From: Flavobacteriales bacterium
GTDB taxonomy: Bacteria; Bacteroidota; Bacteroidia; Flavobacteriales; Flavobacteriaceae
Length of the DNA stretch: 64,000 nucleotides
Assembly (NCBI GenBank): GCA_020635875.1
Contig: JACJYY010000005.1
Span: 124,001-188,000, forward strand
Direction of reading: 5' to 3'
This document shows, piece after piece, positions 9,705-18,587 of this stretch. How positions within the stretch are numbered: position 1 is the first letter of the stretch; every line of letters begins with the position of its first letter. The notes under the pieces are model-generated. The model was not told the origin of the DNA, ran no database searches, and worked only from the letters and a program-made list of their open reading frames with translations. The position numbers and the translations under genes were made by a program.

Positions 9705-9712
9705 ATACTTGC
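9705..9712 (+). promoter_or_regulatory. Weak -7 element candidate for the glycosyltransferase gene
   Basis: TATACTTG matches TAnnTTTG except one base and lies 19 bp before the ATG. No clear -33 element is seen. Confidence 0.3.
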
Positions 9713-9730
9713 AGGCGAATTACCCAACAA

Positions 9731-10810
9731 ATGCGTATGAACGATACAAAAAATATATTAGTAGCTCCTCTAAACTGGGGATTAGGACATGCCACCCGCT
9801 GCATTCCAGTCATCAAAGAACTGATTAATCATGGCTTTAATCCCATTATTGCATCAGATGGAGGAGCATTGGAGCTACTCAAGAAAGAATTTCCTGAACT
9901 TACCTTTGAGGTGCTTCCTGCCTATAGTATTGAATATCAAAAAAACGGTGAATCATTTAAGTGGAAATTAATTAAAAATCTACCTCAAATAATTACTGCT
10001 GCCAGTAAAGAACATAAGGTGGTACAGCAATTGGTTGAAAAACACCAATTAACTGGTATTATTTCCGATAATAGATTTGGCGCGTATTCCAAAAAAATTC
10101 CTAGTGTATACATCACACATCTTTTGAATGTATTAACAGGAAAAACAACAACTATTTCTAGTGAGCTCCATCACTATGTTATCAAGAAATATACTGAATG
10201 TTGGGTGCCCGATTGGTACAACAGTCCCAATTTGAGCGGTAAACTAGGACATGTCAAAAAAGATTTATTTCCTACACGTTATATCGGCCCCTTGAGTCGT
10301 TTTACCAAAATTGAGGCTCCTCTAAAATACAAATTACTGGTACTGCTATCTGGTCCAGAACCCCAACGTAGCCTACTTGAAGCTATATTGGTTAAAGAAC
10401 TACAAGATTATATTGGTGAAATTGCCTTTGTAAAAGGACAAATTGAAGAACAACAAATCATTCAAAAAGTAAAAAATATCACCTATTCTAATTTCATGAC
10501 TACACCAGAACTAGGACAGGCCATTGCAGAAAGTAGTATCATCGTTTGTCGTTCAGGTTACTCAACTATTATGGATTTGACCGTCATGGAAAAGAAAGCC
10601 TTTTTTATCCCTACACCGGGTCAATACGAACAAGAATATTTGGCCGAAAGGCTGAGCAAAAAAGGCATTGTACCTTCGTGCAGTCAAGAAGAATTTTCAA
10701 TTGATCGATTGTACAAATCTCACCTGTTTGAAGGGTTGAAAAAGCTGCAAGGAAAAACCCCTGATTGGGAAAACTTATTTGGCCTTTTCGAGGGTAAACG
10801 AAAATTCTGA
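9731..10810 (+). CDS. MurG-like glycosyltransferase family protein
   Basis: A 359-residue cytoplasmic GT-B-type protein. The N-terminus has LVAPLNWGLGHATRCIPVIKEL (glycine-rich donor loop). The C-terminal half has LLVLLSGPEPQRSLLEAIL and a nucleotide-sugar region (SSIIVCRSGYSTIMDLTVM ... FIPTPGQYEQEYLAERL) typical of GT28-type C-termini. It is distinct from true MurG and the substrate is unknown. ATG 9737 is an alternative start. The last 36 bp overlap the convergent PhoR-like gene. Confidence 0.75.
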   Translation: MRMNDTKNILVAPLNWGLGHATRCIPVIKELINHGFNPIIASDGGALELLKKEFPELTFEVLPAYSIEYQKNGESFKWKLIKNLPQIITAASKEHKVVQQLVEKHQLTGIISDNRFGAYSKKIPSVYITHLLNVLTGKTTTISSELHHYVIKKYTECWVPDWYNSPNLSGKLGHVKKDLFPTRYIGPLSRFTKIEAPLKYKLLVLLSGPEPQRSLLEAILVKELQDYIGEIAFVKGQIEEQQIIQKVKNITYSNFMTTPELGQAIAESSIIVCRSGYSTIMDLTVMEKKAFFIPTPGQYEQEYLAERLSKKGIVPSCSQEEFSIDRLYKSHLFEGLKKLQGKTPDWENLFGLFEGKRKF

Positions 10811-11818
10811 TCCCACTCCGAATTCACTTTCTACGTAGATTTTTTCGTCATGAGCCTCAATGATATGCTTTACGATAGAAAGTCCTAATCCAGACCCCCC
10901 CTCCGCTCTGGAGCGACTTGTATCTACCCTATAAAAACGTTCAAACAATCGTGAAATATGCTGACGTTCAATACCTTCTCCATTATCAGTTACTCTAACC
11001 ATTATTTTGTTCTTGACAAAATGCTCAATACTGACTTCGGTAGTCCCGTCTTTTTTACCATATTTAATGGAGTTGACCACAAGATTGGTCACTACTTGCT
11101 GAATTTTTTCTTTATCCGCATACACCATGATAGGCTCAGTGTATTTCATATCAAAAGTCAAAGTGATGCTTTTTTTGGCTGCTTTCATCTCAAAAAGATC
11201 AAATACATTTTGAACCAATTCCAAAACATCAAACTCCGTTAATTGAATTTTTAGATTATCTACCTCTAACTTGGTAATCATATCCAAATCATTGACGATG
11301 TAGATTAATCGCTCTACTCCCTTTTCTGCCCTGCTCAAGTATTTGTCCCTAATCCTAGGATTATTGACTGCTCCATCTATCAACGTCAAAAGATAACCTT
11401 GGATAGTAAACAATGGAGTTTTCAGCTCATGGGAAACATTTCCCAAAAATTCCTTGCGATACTCTTCTCTGATTTTAAGCGTTTCTATTTCTATCTTTTT
11501 ATCTCTGGCAAATTTCCCCACCTCTTGTGTCAACGTTTTTAGGTCTGTAGTAATGGGTTGTTTCCGCAAGGTAGAAGCTTCAATCAACGAAACATCATCA
11601 TAAATCTTCTTAATCCGATTATAAATGAGTGTTTCGATTCGATATTGAACGATTAGAAACGAAAAAATTAATATTCCGACAGCAAATGAAAAACAAAACC
11701 AAAAAGAAACCTCAAAGAATATTTCACTTAATACCGCCACAAAAAGTGTAGAAAAAATAGAAATATAAAGCGCCGTATTTATGGCAAAAGTGTAAGACCT
11801 TTTTAGTTTGCGTGCCAT
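10775..11818 (-). CDS. phoR: PhoR-like sensor histidine kinase
   Basis: A 347-residue protein with two membrane segments near residues 12-60 separated by a very short loop. It then has a linker, HisKA (GNVSHELKTPLFTIQGYL, His ~130), an N box (QQVVTNLVVNSIKYGKK), G1 (TDNGEGI), an F box (LFERFYRVD) and G2 (GSGLGLSIVKHII). The lack of a periplasmic sensor domain is as in PhoR, which senses phosphate through the Pst transporter. It is co-directional with the PhoB-like regulator and 10 bp downstream of it. The symbol rests on architecture and pairing, not on proof of phosphate sensing. Confidence 0.75.
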   Translation of the reverse strand: MARKLKRSYTFAINTALYISIFSTLFVAVLSEIFFEVSFWFCFSFAVGILIFSFLIVQYRIETLIYNRIKKIYDDVSLIEASTLRKQPITTDLKTLTQEVGKFARDKKIEIETLKIREEYRKEFLGNVSHELKTPLFTIQGYLLTLIDGAVNNPRIRDKYLSRAEKGVERLIYIVNDLDMITKLEVDNLKIQLTEFDVLELVQNVFDLFEMKAAKKSITLTFDMKYTEPIMVYADKEKIQQVVTNLVVNSIKYGKKDGTTEVSIEHFVKNKIMVRVTDNGEGIERQHISRLFERFYRVDTSRSRAEGGSGLGLSIVKHIIEAHDEKIYVESEFGVGSEFSFTLEKAK

Positions 11819-11828
11819 TTAATCTTGG

Positions 11829-12512
11829 TTATTCTTCAAATTTATAACCTACTCCTTTAATCGTTTTAAAAAAATCGTCCCCAATCTTTGTTCTCAGTTT
11901 ACGAATATGTACGTCAATTGTACGTCCTCCAACTATAACTTCATTGCCCCACACACGATCCAAAATTTCGTCTCTTTTAAATACTTTTCCTGGCTTAGAA
12001 GCTAACAAATAAAACAATTCAAATTCCTTACGAGGTAAATTAATCTCCTCCCCGTTTTTAAAGATTTTGTATTCTTCTCTATTGATTTCGATATCTCCAA
12101 TACTCAACGTATCCGTATGTGTTTCGGTCGTTTTCAAACGTCTTAACAAAGCCTTTACCTTGCTAACCAAAATCTTGGGTTTGATAGGCTTAGTAATATA
12201 ATCATCCGCCCCCGCATCCAATCCTGCCACTTGAGAATAATCTTCGCTACGAGCGGTCAAAAAAGTAATGATAACATCTTTTAACTCTGGCATTTGACGT
12301 AGATTTTCACAAGCCTCTATACCGTCCATTTCAGGCATCATCACGTCCAAAATTACCAAATGAGGAATCTCCCTTTTGGCTACATTTAACGCATCTTTAC
12401 CGTTTTCTGCAGTAAATACCTGATATCCTTCTTCTTCTAAATTATAGCCAACTATTTCCAGAATATCCGGTTCATCGTCTACCAACAAAATTTTTATATC
12501 CTTCTTTTTCAT
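11829..12512 (-). CDS. phoB: PhoB-like OmpR-family response regulator
   Basis: A 227-residue response regulator. The receiver has acidic residues in LLVDDEPDI, the phospho-acceptor Asp in VILDVMMPEMDG and Lys in ITKPIKPK. The winged-helix effector has GGRTIDVHIRKLRTKIG. ATG 12512 was chosen because earlier codons give an implausible Cys/Phe-rich extension. It is followed by the PhoR-like kinase. A tandem 11-bp repeat lies 77 bp upstream, which suggests autoregulation. Confidence 0.82.
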   Translation of the reverse strand: MKKKDIKILLVDDEPDILEIVGYNLEEEGYQVFTAENGKDALNVAKREIPHLVILDVMMPEMDGIEACENLRQMPELKDVIITFLTARSEDYSQVAGLDAGADDYITKPIKPKILVSKVKALLRRLKTTETHTDTLSIGDIEINREEYKIFKNGEEINLPRKEFELFYLLASKPGKVFKRDEILDRVWGNEVIVGGRTIDVHIRKLRTKIGDDFFKTIKGVGYKFEE

Positions 12513-12588
12513 AGAATTACATGATGATTTTGAAGTAAATATACTCGTAAAGAAACGAAGAAAAAGAGGTTTACACAAACATAATCGA

Positions 12589-12642
12589 GGTAACATTAAG
12601 GTAACGTTAAAGACATCTAATGATAATAATCCCCTAACATTA
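12589..12642. promoter_or_regulatory. Putative PhoB-box array (11-bp phased repeats)
   Basis: GGTAACATTAA is followed directly by GGTAACGTTAA (12589-12610, one mismatch). TAACATT recurs at 12635, exactly four 11-bp turns from the first TAACATT at 12591, and TAATAAT sits at the 12624 register. Eleven-bp direct repeats are the usual binding pattern of OmpR/PhoB-type regulators. The array lies between the phoB-like gene and the divergent genes from 12692, so it could serve both. Confidence 0.5.
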
Positions 12643-12691
12643 TATTTACAGTATGCCCCTTAATTTGCCTTGTAAATAACAACGAAATTTA

Positions 12692-12922
12692 ATGAGACTA
12701 TTTTTTACATTTTTATTGATTCTTTCATTTAGTGCTTCTTTCGCAAATGATACTCAATATGCGCCAAGTTCTGAAACTATTTCTAAAGCGTTTTCAGATT
12801 ATAAAAAAGCGACTGTAAAACCTCAAAACGAAACTTTACCGTCTCTTATTTCTTTACGTTCGATGCCCTTACCTACCGAAAACAAACACCAATTCAGATA
12901 CCTTTTTAAAAGGGTTTGCTAA
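12692..12922 (+). CDS. Small putative exported protein, unknown
   Basis: A 76-codon frame beginning with a convincing signal peptide (FFTFLLILSFSASFA, cleavage after ~residue 18) and a mature part of under 60 residues without cysteines before the last codon. It matches nothing I recognise. It lies between the putative PhoB-box array and a TonB receptor gene and is probably co-transcribed with it. It could be a small periplasmic accessory or a leader peptide. Confidence 0.45.
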   Translation: MRLFFTFLLILSFSASFANDTQYAPSSETISKAFSDYKKATVKPQNETLPSLISLRSMPLPTENKHQFRYLFKRVC

Positions 12923-12977
12923 TTCGTTGTTGGTGTTACACGTAAGACTTAATCACAAATTTTAAATTTAAGAATTA

Positions 12978-15725
12978 ATGAAAAATTTATTTTCATTCAT
13001 TGCAATCCTGTTTTTAACTAACATGTTTGCACAAAAAGGAACTATTTCTGGAACCTTGACAGACAAGGATATGAATAACGAAACACTTCCTTTTGCTAAT
13101 GTTATGATTCAGGGTACTACTATAGGAACCACTTCTGATATGGACGGGACGTATTCCTTATCTGTTGAACCAGGTCAACATACTATCGTGTTTAGTTTCT
13201 TGGGATATAAAACAGAAATGGAAACTGTTACTGTTGTGGCAGGCAAAAATACCGTAGTCAACAAGGCAATGGGAGCTGACAGTGTACAGTTGGAGGACGT
13301 TGTGGTTGTGGCTTCAGTAAATCGGGAGAAAGAAACAGCTCTATTATTAGAACAAAAGAAAGCTACTAAAATTACTCAAAGCATAGGAGCGCAAGAATTA
13401 TCTAAAAAAGCAGTATCAGACGCTGCTGGAGCAACCATGAAAGTAACTGGTGTAAATAAACAAGAAGGTTCGGGAAAAATATATGTAAGGGGATTAGGTG
13501 ATAGATATAATTCTTCTACACTAAACGACCTACCATTACCGTCAAATGACCCTCAAAACAAAAATATAGACTTATCCTTGTTTAGTACTGGGATGATTCA
13601 AAATGTCGGAATCAACAAGGCGTTTACATCTGATAACAGCCTTGATGTTGGGGGTGCTAACGTTAATATTGTCAGTAAAGAAATATCAGGCAAAACTCTA
13701 GTAAACGTGGGTGTTTCTAGTGGATACAATTCACAAACAACAGGCAATCGTTTTCAGAGAATGTACGGCTCCAATTTCTTAGGAGTTAATTCAAACACCA
13801 CCCATCAAATAAGTGATTTGAGACAATACAACTTCATAAATAAAATTGAAACAACTGAAAGCACAGCAAATCCTAATTTAGGAGCGTCTATCGGCTTAGG
13901 AAAAAGATATAGTATTGGAGACGAGGGTACCTTAAAATTATTTGTAACTGGATCATATGATAATCGTTATGAATATAGAGAAGGTATTTCGCACGGTATA
14001 GTTTCAACAACCAATCAAGACAATATTTTTGATGCAAAACGATACACTTATTCCGCTACAAAAATGGCTTTGGCTAATTTAGGTTATACCATAAATAGTA
14101 AAAATAAAGTATCATTTAATCATGTTTTTATCCACGATAATACCCAAAAAATTGATGACTTTATTGGTAAAGTTGCAGATATTGACAGACTAAATACAGT
14201 TTTACAAACTGAGGTGCAAAACAGATTATTCATCAATCAATTACTCAGCGAACATAAAATTGGTGAATCCTATGATATTGATTTCGGAATAAGTTACAAC
14301 ACTATCTATAATGATGAGCCAGACAGGAAAAGAAACGAGTATATAATTGATGAATCTACAAATACTTCAAAATTTAGAACTGGTAGCGCAAGACAAAACA
14401 GTCGATTTTATGGAAACTTAAACGAAGATGATTTTGCATCAAGATTAGTATTAACCAAATATTTTGGCAATCGCACTGAAAATAAAGGAAATATTTCCGC
14501 AGGCTACAATGGACGAATCACAGATAGAACTTTTGAAGCATTTTATTTCGATCATGACTTTTCGGCTAATTCAAACACTTTAGTATCTCCATCAACGGTA
14601 GACAATACTATTAATCAAAATAATCTTGATAATAGTATTTTTGCTATGGTTTCTTCTTTTGGGAGCAACCCAAATGATCCTCAAACATATTTACCTCAAT
14701 GGTATTCAGCTTCTAAAAAATTACATTCTGGCTTCGTTAATTTAGTTTATAACTTTAGTGAACGATTCACAGCCAATGTAGGATTTAGAATTGAAAGTGT
14801 TAAAATCAGAACTTCTTGGGGAAAAATGCCCAATCCTATTGCTGAATTGGATGGACGTCAAAACCAATCACTTGGAAGACAGTATGGATTTCCTTCACTT
14901 AACTTAAAATATGCTACGACAGAAAAAGCCAATCTTAGATTTGCCTCAAGTATGACATATACCTATCCTCAATTTAAGGAAATTGCGCCCTTTACCTATG
15001 AAGGTATTGATTATCAGGAAACAGGTAATCCATTCTTAAAACCGTCAGCAAATTACAACGCTGATATTAAATATGAAATCTTTCCTCAAAGTGGTGAATT
15101 GATAACATTTGGAGCCTTTGGAAAAATAATTGAAAACTCAATTAATCGAGTGGAAAAAAATTCGGCTGTATCTCAAGATTTCACTTATGATAACTCAGGA
15201 AATGCAACTGTTTTAGGTATTGAAGCTGAAACTAAATTCGATGTTTATAAAACCGAATCTGAGAACAATAAATCCAAAACACTTTCCGCAGGTGCCAATG
15301 CTACCTACATGTATACTAGTTTAATCTATAAAACACCTTCAGCTAATAGTGATGAGCTTAAAATCAATTACACAGGAAAAGGCAGTCAATTAGAAGGAGC
15401 GTCTCCATTAACAATCAACGCAGACGTTTCGTTTGAAATAAAAAACAACGAAAAACTAACATTAGTTACATTAGTTTTTAACTACCAAAGCGACAAGGTT
15501 TACAGTTTAGGAACCAATTTCAAACAAAACACAGTTGAAAAGGGAGTACCAATTTTGGATTTTGTTTTTAGTCACAACTTCAACAAAAAATTCGGGGCTA
15601 AATTAAACATTCGCAATCTGCTCAATCAAGAATTTGAAAGATACAGAGATGTCCCAGAAAAACTAACTATGATTTCTTATCAAAAAGGTATTTCAGCATC
15701 TTTAGGATTATCCTACAACTTATAA
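12978..15725 (+). CDS. TonB-dependent receptor, putative Pho-regulated
   Basis: A 915-residue outer-membrane receptor. It has a signal peptide (FSFIAILFLTNMFAQ), a carboxypeptidase-like domain at ~20-105 (GTISGTLTDKDMNNETLPFA), a plug with KIYVRGLGDRYNSSTLNDLP and DVGGANVNIVSKE, and a barrel ending GISASLGLSYNL. The ligand is unknown. Position next to a PhoB/PhoR-like pair, the 11-bp repeats upstream and a beta-helix lipoprotein downstream suggest use in phosphate or organophosphate uptake; this is inference. A strong terminator follows. Confidence 0.9.
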   Translation: MKNLFSFIAILFLTNMFAQKGTISGTLTDKDMNNETLPFANVMIQGTTIGTTSDMDGTYSLSVEPGQHTIVFSFLGYKTEMETVTVVAGKNTVVNKAMGADSVQLEDVVVVASVNREKETALLLEQKKATKITQSIGAQELSKKAVSDAAGATMKVTGVNKQEGSGKIYVRGLGDRYNSSTLNDLPLPSNDPQNKNIDLSLFSTGMIQNVGINKAFTSDNSLDVGGANVNIVSKEISGKTLVNVGVSSGYNSQTTGNRFQRMYGSNFLGVNSNTTHQISDLRQYNFINKIETTESTANPNLGASIGLGKRYSIGDEGTLKLFVTGSYDNRYEYREGISHGIVSTTNQDNIFDAKRYTYSATKMALANLGYTINSKNKVSFNHVFIHDNTQKIDDFIGKVADIDRLNTVLQTEVQNRLFINQLLSEHKIGESYDIDFGISYNTIYNDEPDRKRNEYIIDESTNTSKFRTGSARQNSRFYGNLNEDDFASRLVLTKYFGNRTENKGNISAGYNGRITDRTFEAFYFDHDFSANSNTLVSPSTVDNTINQNNLDNSIFAMVSSFGSNPNDPQTYLPQWYSASKKLHSGFVNLVYNFSERFTANVGFRIESVKIRTSWGKMPNPIAELDGRQNQSLGRQYGFPSLNLKYATTEKANLRFASSMTYTYPQFKEIAPFTYEGIDYQETGNPFLKPSANYNADIKYEIFPQSGELITFGAFGKIIENSINRVEKNSAVSQDFTYDNSGNATVLGIEAETKFDVYKTESENNKSKTLSAGANATYMYTSLIYKTPSANSDELKINYTGKGSQLEGASPLTINADVSFEIKNNEKLTLVTLVFNYQSDKVYSLGTNFKQNTVEKGVPILDFVFSHNFNKKFGAKLNIRNLLNQEFERYRDVPEKLTMISYQKGISASLGLSYNL

Positions 15726-15746
15726 TACATACTCTTTTACATTTAC

Positions 15747-15787
15747 AAAAGCAGCTGACATCTTTAACATCAGCTGCTTTTGTTTTT
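15747..15787 (+). terminator. Rho-independent terminator after TonB receptor
   Basis: The stem AAAAGCAGCTGA pairs with TCAGCTGCTTTT over an 11-nt loop and is followed by a T-rich run. Confidence 0.85.
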
Positions 15788-15835
15788 AACACACCTTCTT
15801 ATAGAGTAAACACTCACTTAACAAACGAAAAAATT

Positions 15836-15879
15836 GGTAACGTTTTAATAAAATTTAAGTAATCCCAAAATTACCTTTG
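15836..15879 (+). promoter_or_regulatory. Promoter with half PhoB-box for the beta-helix lipoprotein gene
   Basis: A perfect -7 element TACCTTTG lies at 15872-15879. In place of a clear -33 element, GGTAACGTTTT at 15836-15846 matches the PhoB-box unit seen before phoB (GGTAACGTTAA), about 25 bp upstream of the -7. That fits activator-dependent transcription. Confidence 0.45.
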
Positions 15880-15928
15880 TCTAGTTTCTTTGTCTCAGAA
15901 ATTAAAAAACATCAAAAACTAAAACACA

Positions 15929-17173
15929 ATGAAATTAAACAATTCAAAAACACTATTATTATTTGCTGCGACAATAACTTTCTTTTCGTGCACTAAAGAA
16001 ACTGATGACGTAATTACAAAGCCTGATACACAAAATCCAGTATCCAATACAGTATTTAACAGTATCAACGACATTCCTAATTTAACTGAACTATCAGGAA
16101 CGGAATTGCCAACTAAAATCAGCTCTAATACTAAATTAGTTGCTTCCAAAACATATCAACTTAACGGCCCTGTTGTAGTAAAATCAGGTGCTGTTTTGGC
16201 TATTGAAGCAGGAACAACTATCAAAGCAAAATATGGCACTACTGATGTATATATTGCTGTTGAAAGAGGTGGAAAAATTTTCGCAAGAGGAAATGCTTTC
16301 GCTCCAATCAGATTTACTTCATCAAATCCTACACCTACCGTTGGTGATTGGGGAGGTTTGAGTATTGCTGGTAACGCAGAAAACAATGCCGGAGCAGATG
16401 TAACATCTGAAGTTGCTGGTATATTATATGGTGGCACAACCAATGATGACTATTCTGGTGAATTGAACTACGTGATACTTGAATACACAGGGGCACGTAT
16501 TAATGGAGAACAAGAATTTAACGGACTTTCATTATACTCTGTAGGTAGCAAAACCGTACTTAAAAACATAGTTATAAGAAATGGTGCTGATGACGGAATT
16601 GAATTTTTTGGAGGAAACGTAGATGTCGAAAATCTATTCTGTCAAAACATTGCAGATGACATGTTTGACTTTACACAAGGTTATACTGGTACTGTTACCA
16701 ACGCATTCGGAGTACGCAATAATGGATTTGACCAAAAAACAGAAGACCCTCGAGGAATTGAAGGAGACAGCAATGATTCAGACGCTAGCGCAAAACCAAT
16801 TTCAAGACCCACATTTAACAATGTAACAATCCTTAACCTAAACACAACCACTCCTTTAAAAGCAGGTGCTGAAATCAGAAGAGGTACACAAGCTACAATT
16901 AATAACATCTTATTTGCTGCTGTGCCAAACGCTTCTTTCGGCAACAGAATTGACACTGACGATAGCAAAGGTAACGGTGAGGTAGTTCTTTCAGGAGCTT
17001 ATGCACAAGGTAATGTAGGTTCTGACAAAGTAGGTGGTACTATCACTGGTTCAGTTACTGATACTACAGACGGCATTATGGTTTCTGGCAATACAGTTAC
17101 TTCAAAAGCTGGAGTTGGTGCTGATTTAACAAAATTTGCTTGGTCTAATCCTGTATTCTGGGTTGGAAACTAA
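15929..17173 (+). CDS. Right-handed beta-helix lipoprotein, unknown function
   Basis: A 414-residue protein with a lipoprotein signal (TLLLFAATITFFSC, Cys ~21), then a Ser/Thr-rich spacer. From residue ~70 on there are repeating short strands with Gly/Asn turns (VVVKSGAVLAIEAGTTIKA, TVLKNIVIRNGADDGIEFFG) typical of a parallel beta-helix. No catalytic pattern is evident. Related proteins are often misnamed multidrug transporters. It is probably a surface lipoprotein that works with the upstream TonB receptor, although it has its own promoter. Confidence 0.7.
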   Translation: MKLNNSKTLLLFAATITFFSCTKETDDVITKPDTQNPVSNTVFNSINDIPNLTELSGTELPTKISSNTKLVASKTYQLNGPVVVKSGAVLAIEAGTTIKAKYGTTDVYIAVERGGKIFARGNAFAPIRFTSSNPTPTVGDWGGLSIAGNAENNAGADVTSEVAGILYGGTTNDDYSGELNYVILEYTGARINGEQEFNGLSLYSVGSKTVLKNIVIRNGADDGIEFFGGNVDVENLFCQNIADDMFDFTQGYTGTVTNAFGVRNNGFDQKTEDPRGIEGDSNDSDASAKPISRPTFNNVTILNLNTTTPLKAGAEIRRGTQATINNILFAAVPNASFGNRIDTDDSKGNGEVVLSGAYAQGNVGSDKVGGTITGSVTDTTDGIMVSGNTVTSKAGVGADLTKFAWSNPVFWVGN

Positions 17174-17204
17174 GTATAAACTTCACTTGAAATAAGTTTA
17201 TGAA

Positions 17205-17229
17205 ACCCCCACAATGTGGGGGTTTTTTT
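17205..17229 (+). terminator. Rho-independent terminator after beta-helix gene
   Basis: The perfect stem ACCCCCAC / GTGGGGGT with an AAT loop is followed by a T7 run. Confidence 0.88.
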
Positions 17230-17257
17230 ATGTATAATATTTAAATTTTGCACCACA

Positions 17258-17290
17258 AAAAATTCCCTACTCGTTTGAGCAGGGAATTTC
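17258..17290 (-). terminator. Rho-independent terminator for the nucleotidyltransferase operon
   Basis: AAATTCCCTaCTC pairs with GAGcAGGGAATTT (one mismatch) and is followed on the minus strand by a T tract. It lies 30 bp past the stop of the minus-strand gene. Confidence 0.7.
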
Positions 17291-17319
17291 TGTTTTAATA
17301 TAATACGAAATTAACAATT

Positions 17320-17796
17320 CTACTTCAACCCATTAATCTGCTTTAATTGCTGAATGTCCAGTAAATCTTTCTGTCTTCCAGCTTTTACTTTACTAGTTAT
17401 CAAATCTTCAAGATTGAGCACTTTCCATCTAACATCATTATTACTAGGTAAAACTGCTTCATCTGCCTTTGAATACGCTTCTTGAAATGGTTTATTGACT
17501 GAAAATTGAGTGATTAACTCAATGTCGATATCTACTGGAGAAAACTTAACAGATATATTCTGTTGTCCGTTTTTTACGTTTTCAGGGAAATCATTGATTT
17601 CATAACCCATTTCGTTAAAAACTTCAACCAGTTTTTTAAAGGTTTCATCATTTGGCTCTATCCAAAAATCAACATCGGCTGAGTGCCTTTGATAACCATG
17701 AAAATTGACTGCTCCTCCACCAACCATAAGCATTGCAACATTATGCTTATTAGCCAATGAGATAAATTCTTCGATATGTTTATCCCACTGCTCCAT
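17320..17796 (-). CDS. Nucleotidyltransferase-fold protein, possible toxin-like
   Basis: A 158-residue protein with the minimal nucleotidyltransferase signature: MVGGGAVNFHGYQRHSADVD (GG loop and the DxD pair, ~residues 25-45), then an acidic strand DIDIELIT as the likely third carboxylate. A basic helix follows at ITSKVKAGRQKDLLDI. Such single-domain proteins occur in AbiEii-like and MNT-type systems or act on small substrates. Its ATG follows directly after the TAA of a 61-residue partner gene, so the two are translationally coupled. The substrate is unknown. Confidence 0.75.
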   Translation of the reverse strand: MEQWDKHIEEFISLANKHNVAMLMVGGGAVNFHGYQRHSADVDFWIEPNDETFKKLVEVFNEMGYEINDFPENVKNGQQNISVKFSPVDIDIELITQFSVNKPFQEAYSKADEAVLPSNNDVRWKVLNLEDLITSKVKAGRQKDLLDIQQLKQINGLK

Positions 17797-17982
17797 TTAA
17801 AGGTGCTTATCTATCACAATCTGAAAGTTATCATTCTTTTTCCGTGGTGCTCTGGTAGGAAATCTATTTACCTTTTGAACCAATCTCAAAAAAGCATATA
17901 TACGCTCAATAGGAGATAAAGCTAAATACTCTTTTAGCTGTTCCTGATTGGCTTCTTCTTTAGTTCTAAATTTGATTTCCAT
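17797..17982 (-). CDS. Small partner protein of the nucleotidyltransferase
   Basis: A 61-residue charged protein with a predicted helical N-terminal half (KEEANQEQLKEYLALSP) and a basic C-terminal part (PTRAPRKKND). It has no signal or membrane segment and I do not recognise the family. Its stop abuts the start of the nucleotidyltransferase gene with no spacer, and it begins 12 bp after frr. The size and arrangement resemble an antitoxin before its toxin, but that is inference. Confidence 0.6.
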   Translation of the reverse strand: MEIKFRTKEEANQEQLKEYLALSPIERIYAFLRLVQKVNRFPTRAPRKKNDNFQIVIDKHL

Positions 17983-17994
17983 AAAGTTCGCTCC

Positions 17995-18552
17995 TTACAC
18001 CGTCATAATCTCCTTCTCTTTTACTACTAACAATTCGTCAATTTGCTTGATGAAAGAATCGGTTAATTCTTGAACGTCAGCTTCTGCACCTTTTTTTTCG
18101 TCTTCAGATACTCTGTCTAACTTTTTAATATCGTTATTCGCTTCTTTACGCACGTTTCTGACACCTACTTTAGCATCTTCGGCCTCAGCCTTAGCCTGCT
18201 TCACTAAATCACGTCTACGCTCTTCTGTCAAAGCAGGAACGTTAATGATTATAGACTCCCCATTATTCATTGGGTTTAACCCTAAATTGGCGATCATTAT
18301 TGCCTTTTCAATCGGCTGAATCATAGATTTTTCCCATGGTGTTACGGTAATGGTGCGCGCATCTGGGGTATTGACATTGGCCACCTGACTTAAGGGCGTA
18401 GATGAGCCATAATAATCCACTTTTACACCTCCCAACATCGCTGGGCTCGCCTTACCTGCTCTAATGTTTAAAAATTCTTTTTTTAAGTGAGCAATAGAGT
18501 TGCCCATCGACTCCTTTGCACTATCTAATATAAAATCAACTTCTTCGTTCAT
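17995..18552 (-). CDS. frr: Ribosome recycling factor
   Basis: A 185-residue protein of normal RRF length. It contains the conserved block LNIRAGKASPAMLGGVKVDYYG, shown here only in part, and the C-terminal helix region (LTEERRRDLVKQAKAEAEDA, VRNVRKEANNDIKKL). With EF-G it splits post-termination ribosomes. It is co-directional with pyrH upstream, a common bacterial pairing. Confidence 0.97.
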   Translation of the reverse strand: MNEEVDFILDSAKESMGNSIAHLKKEFLNIRAGKASPAMLGGVKVDYYGSSTPLSQVANVNTPDARTITVTPWEKSMIQPIEKAIMIANLGLNPMNNGESIIINVPALTEERRRDLVKQAKAEAEDAKVGVRNVRKEANNDIKKLDRVSEDEKKGAEADVQELTDSFIKQIDELLVVKEKEIMTV

Positions 18553-18587
18553 GATTATGATTTTAAAAACTTATGTTTTTACTTAAT

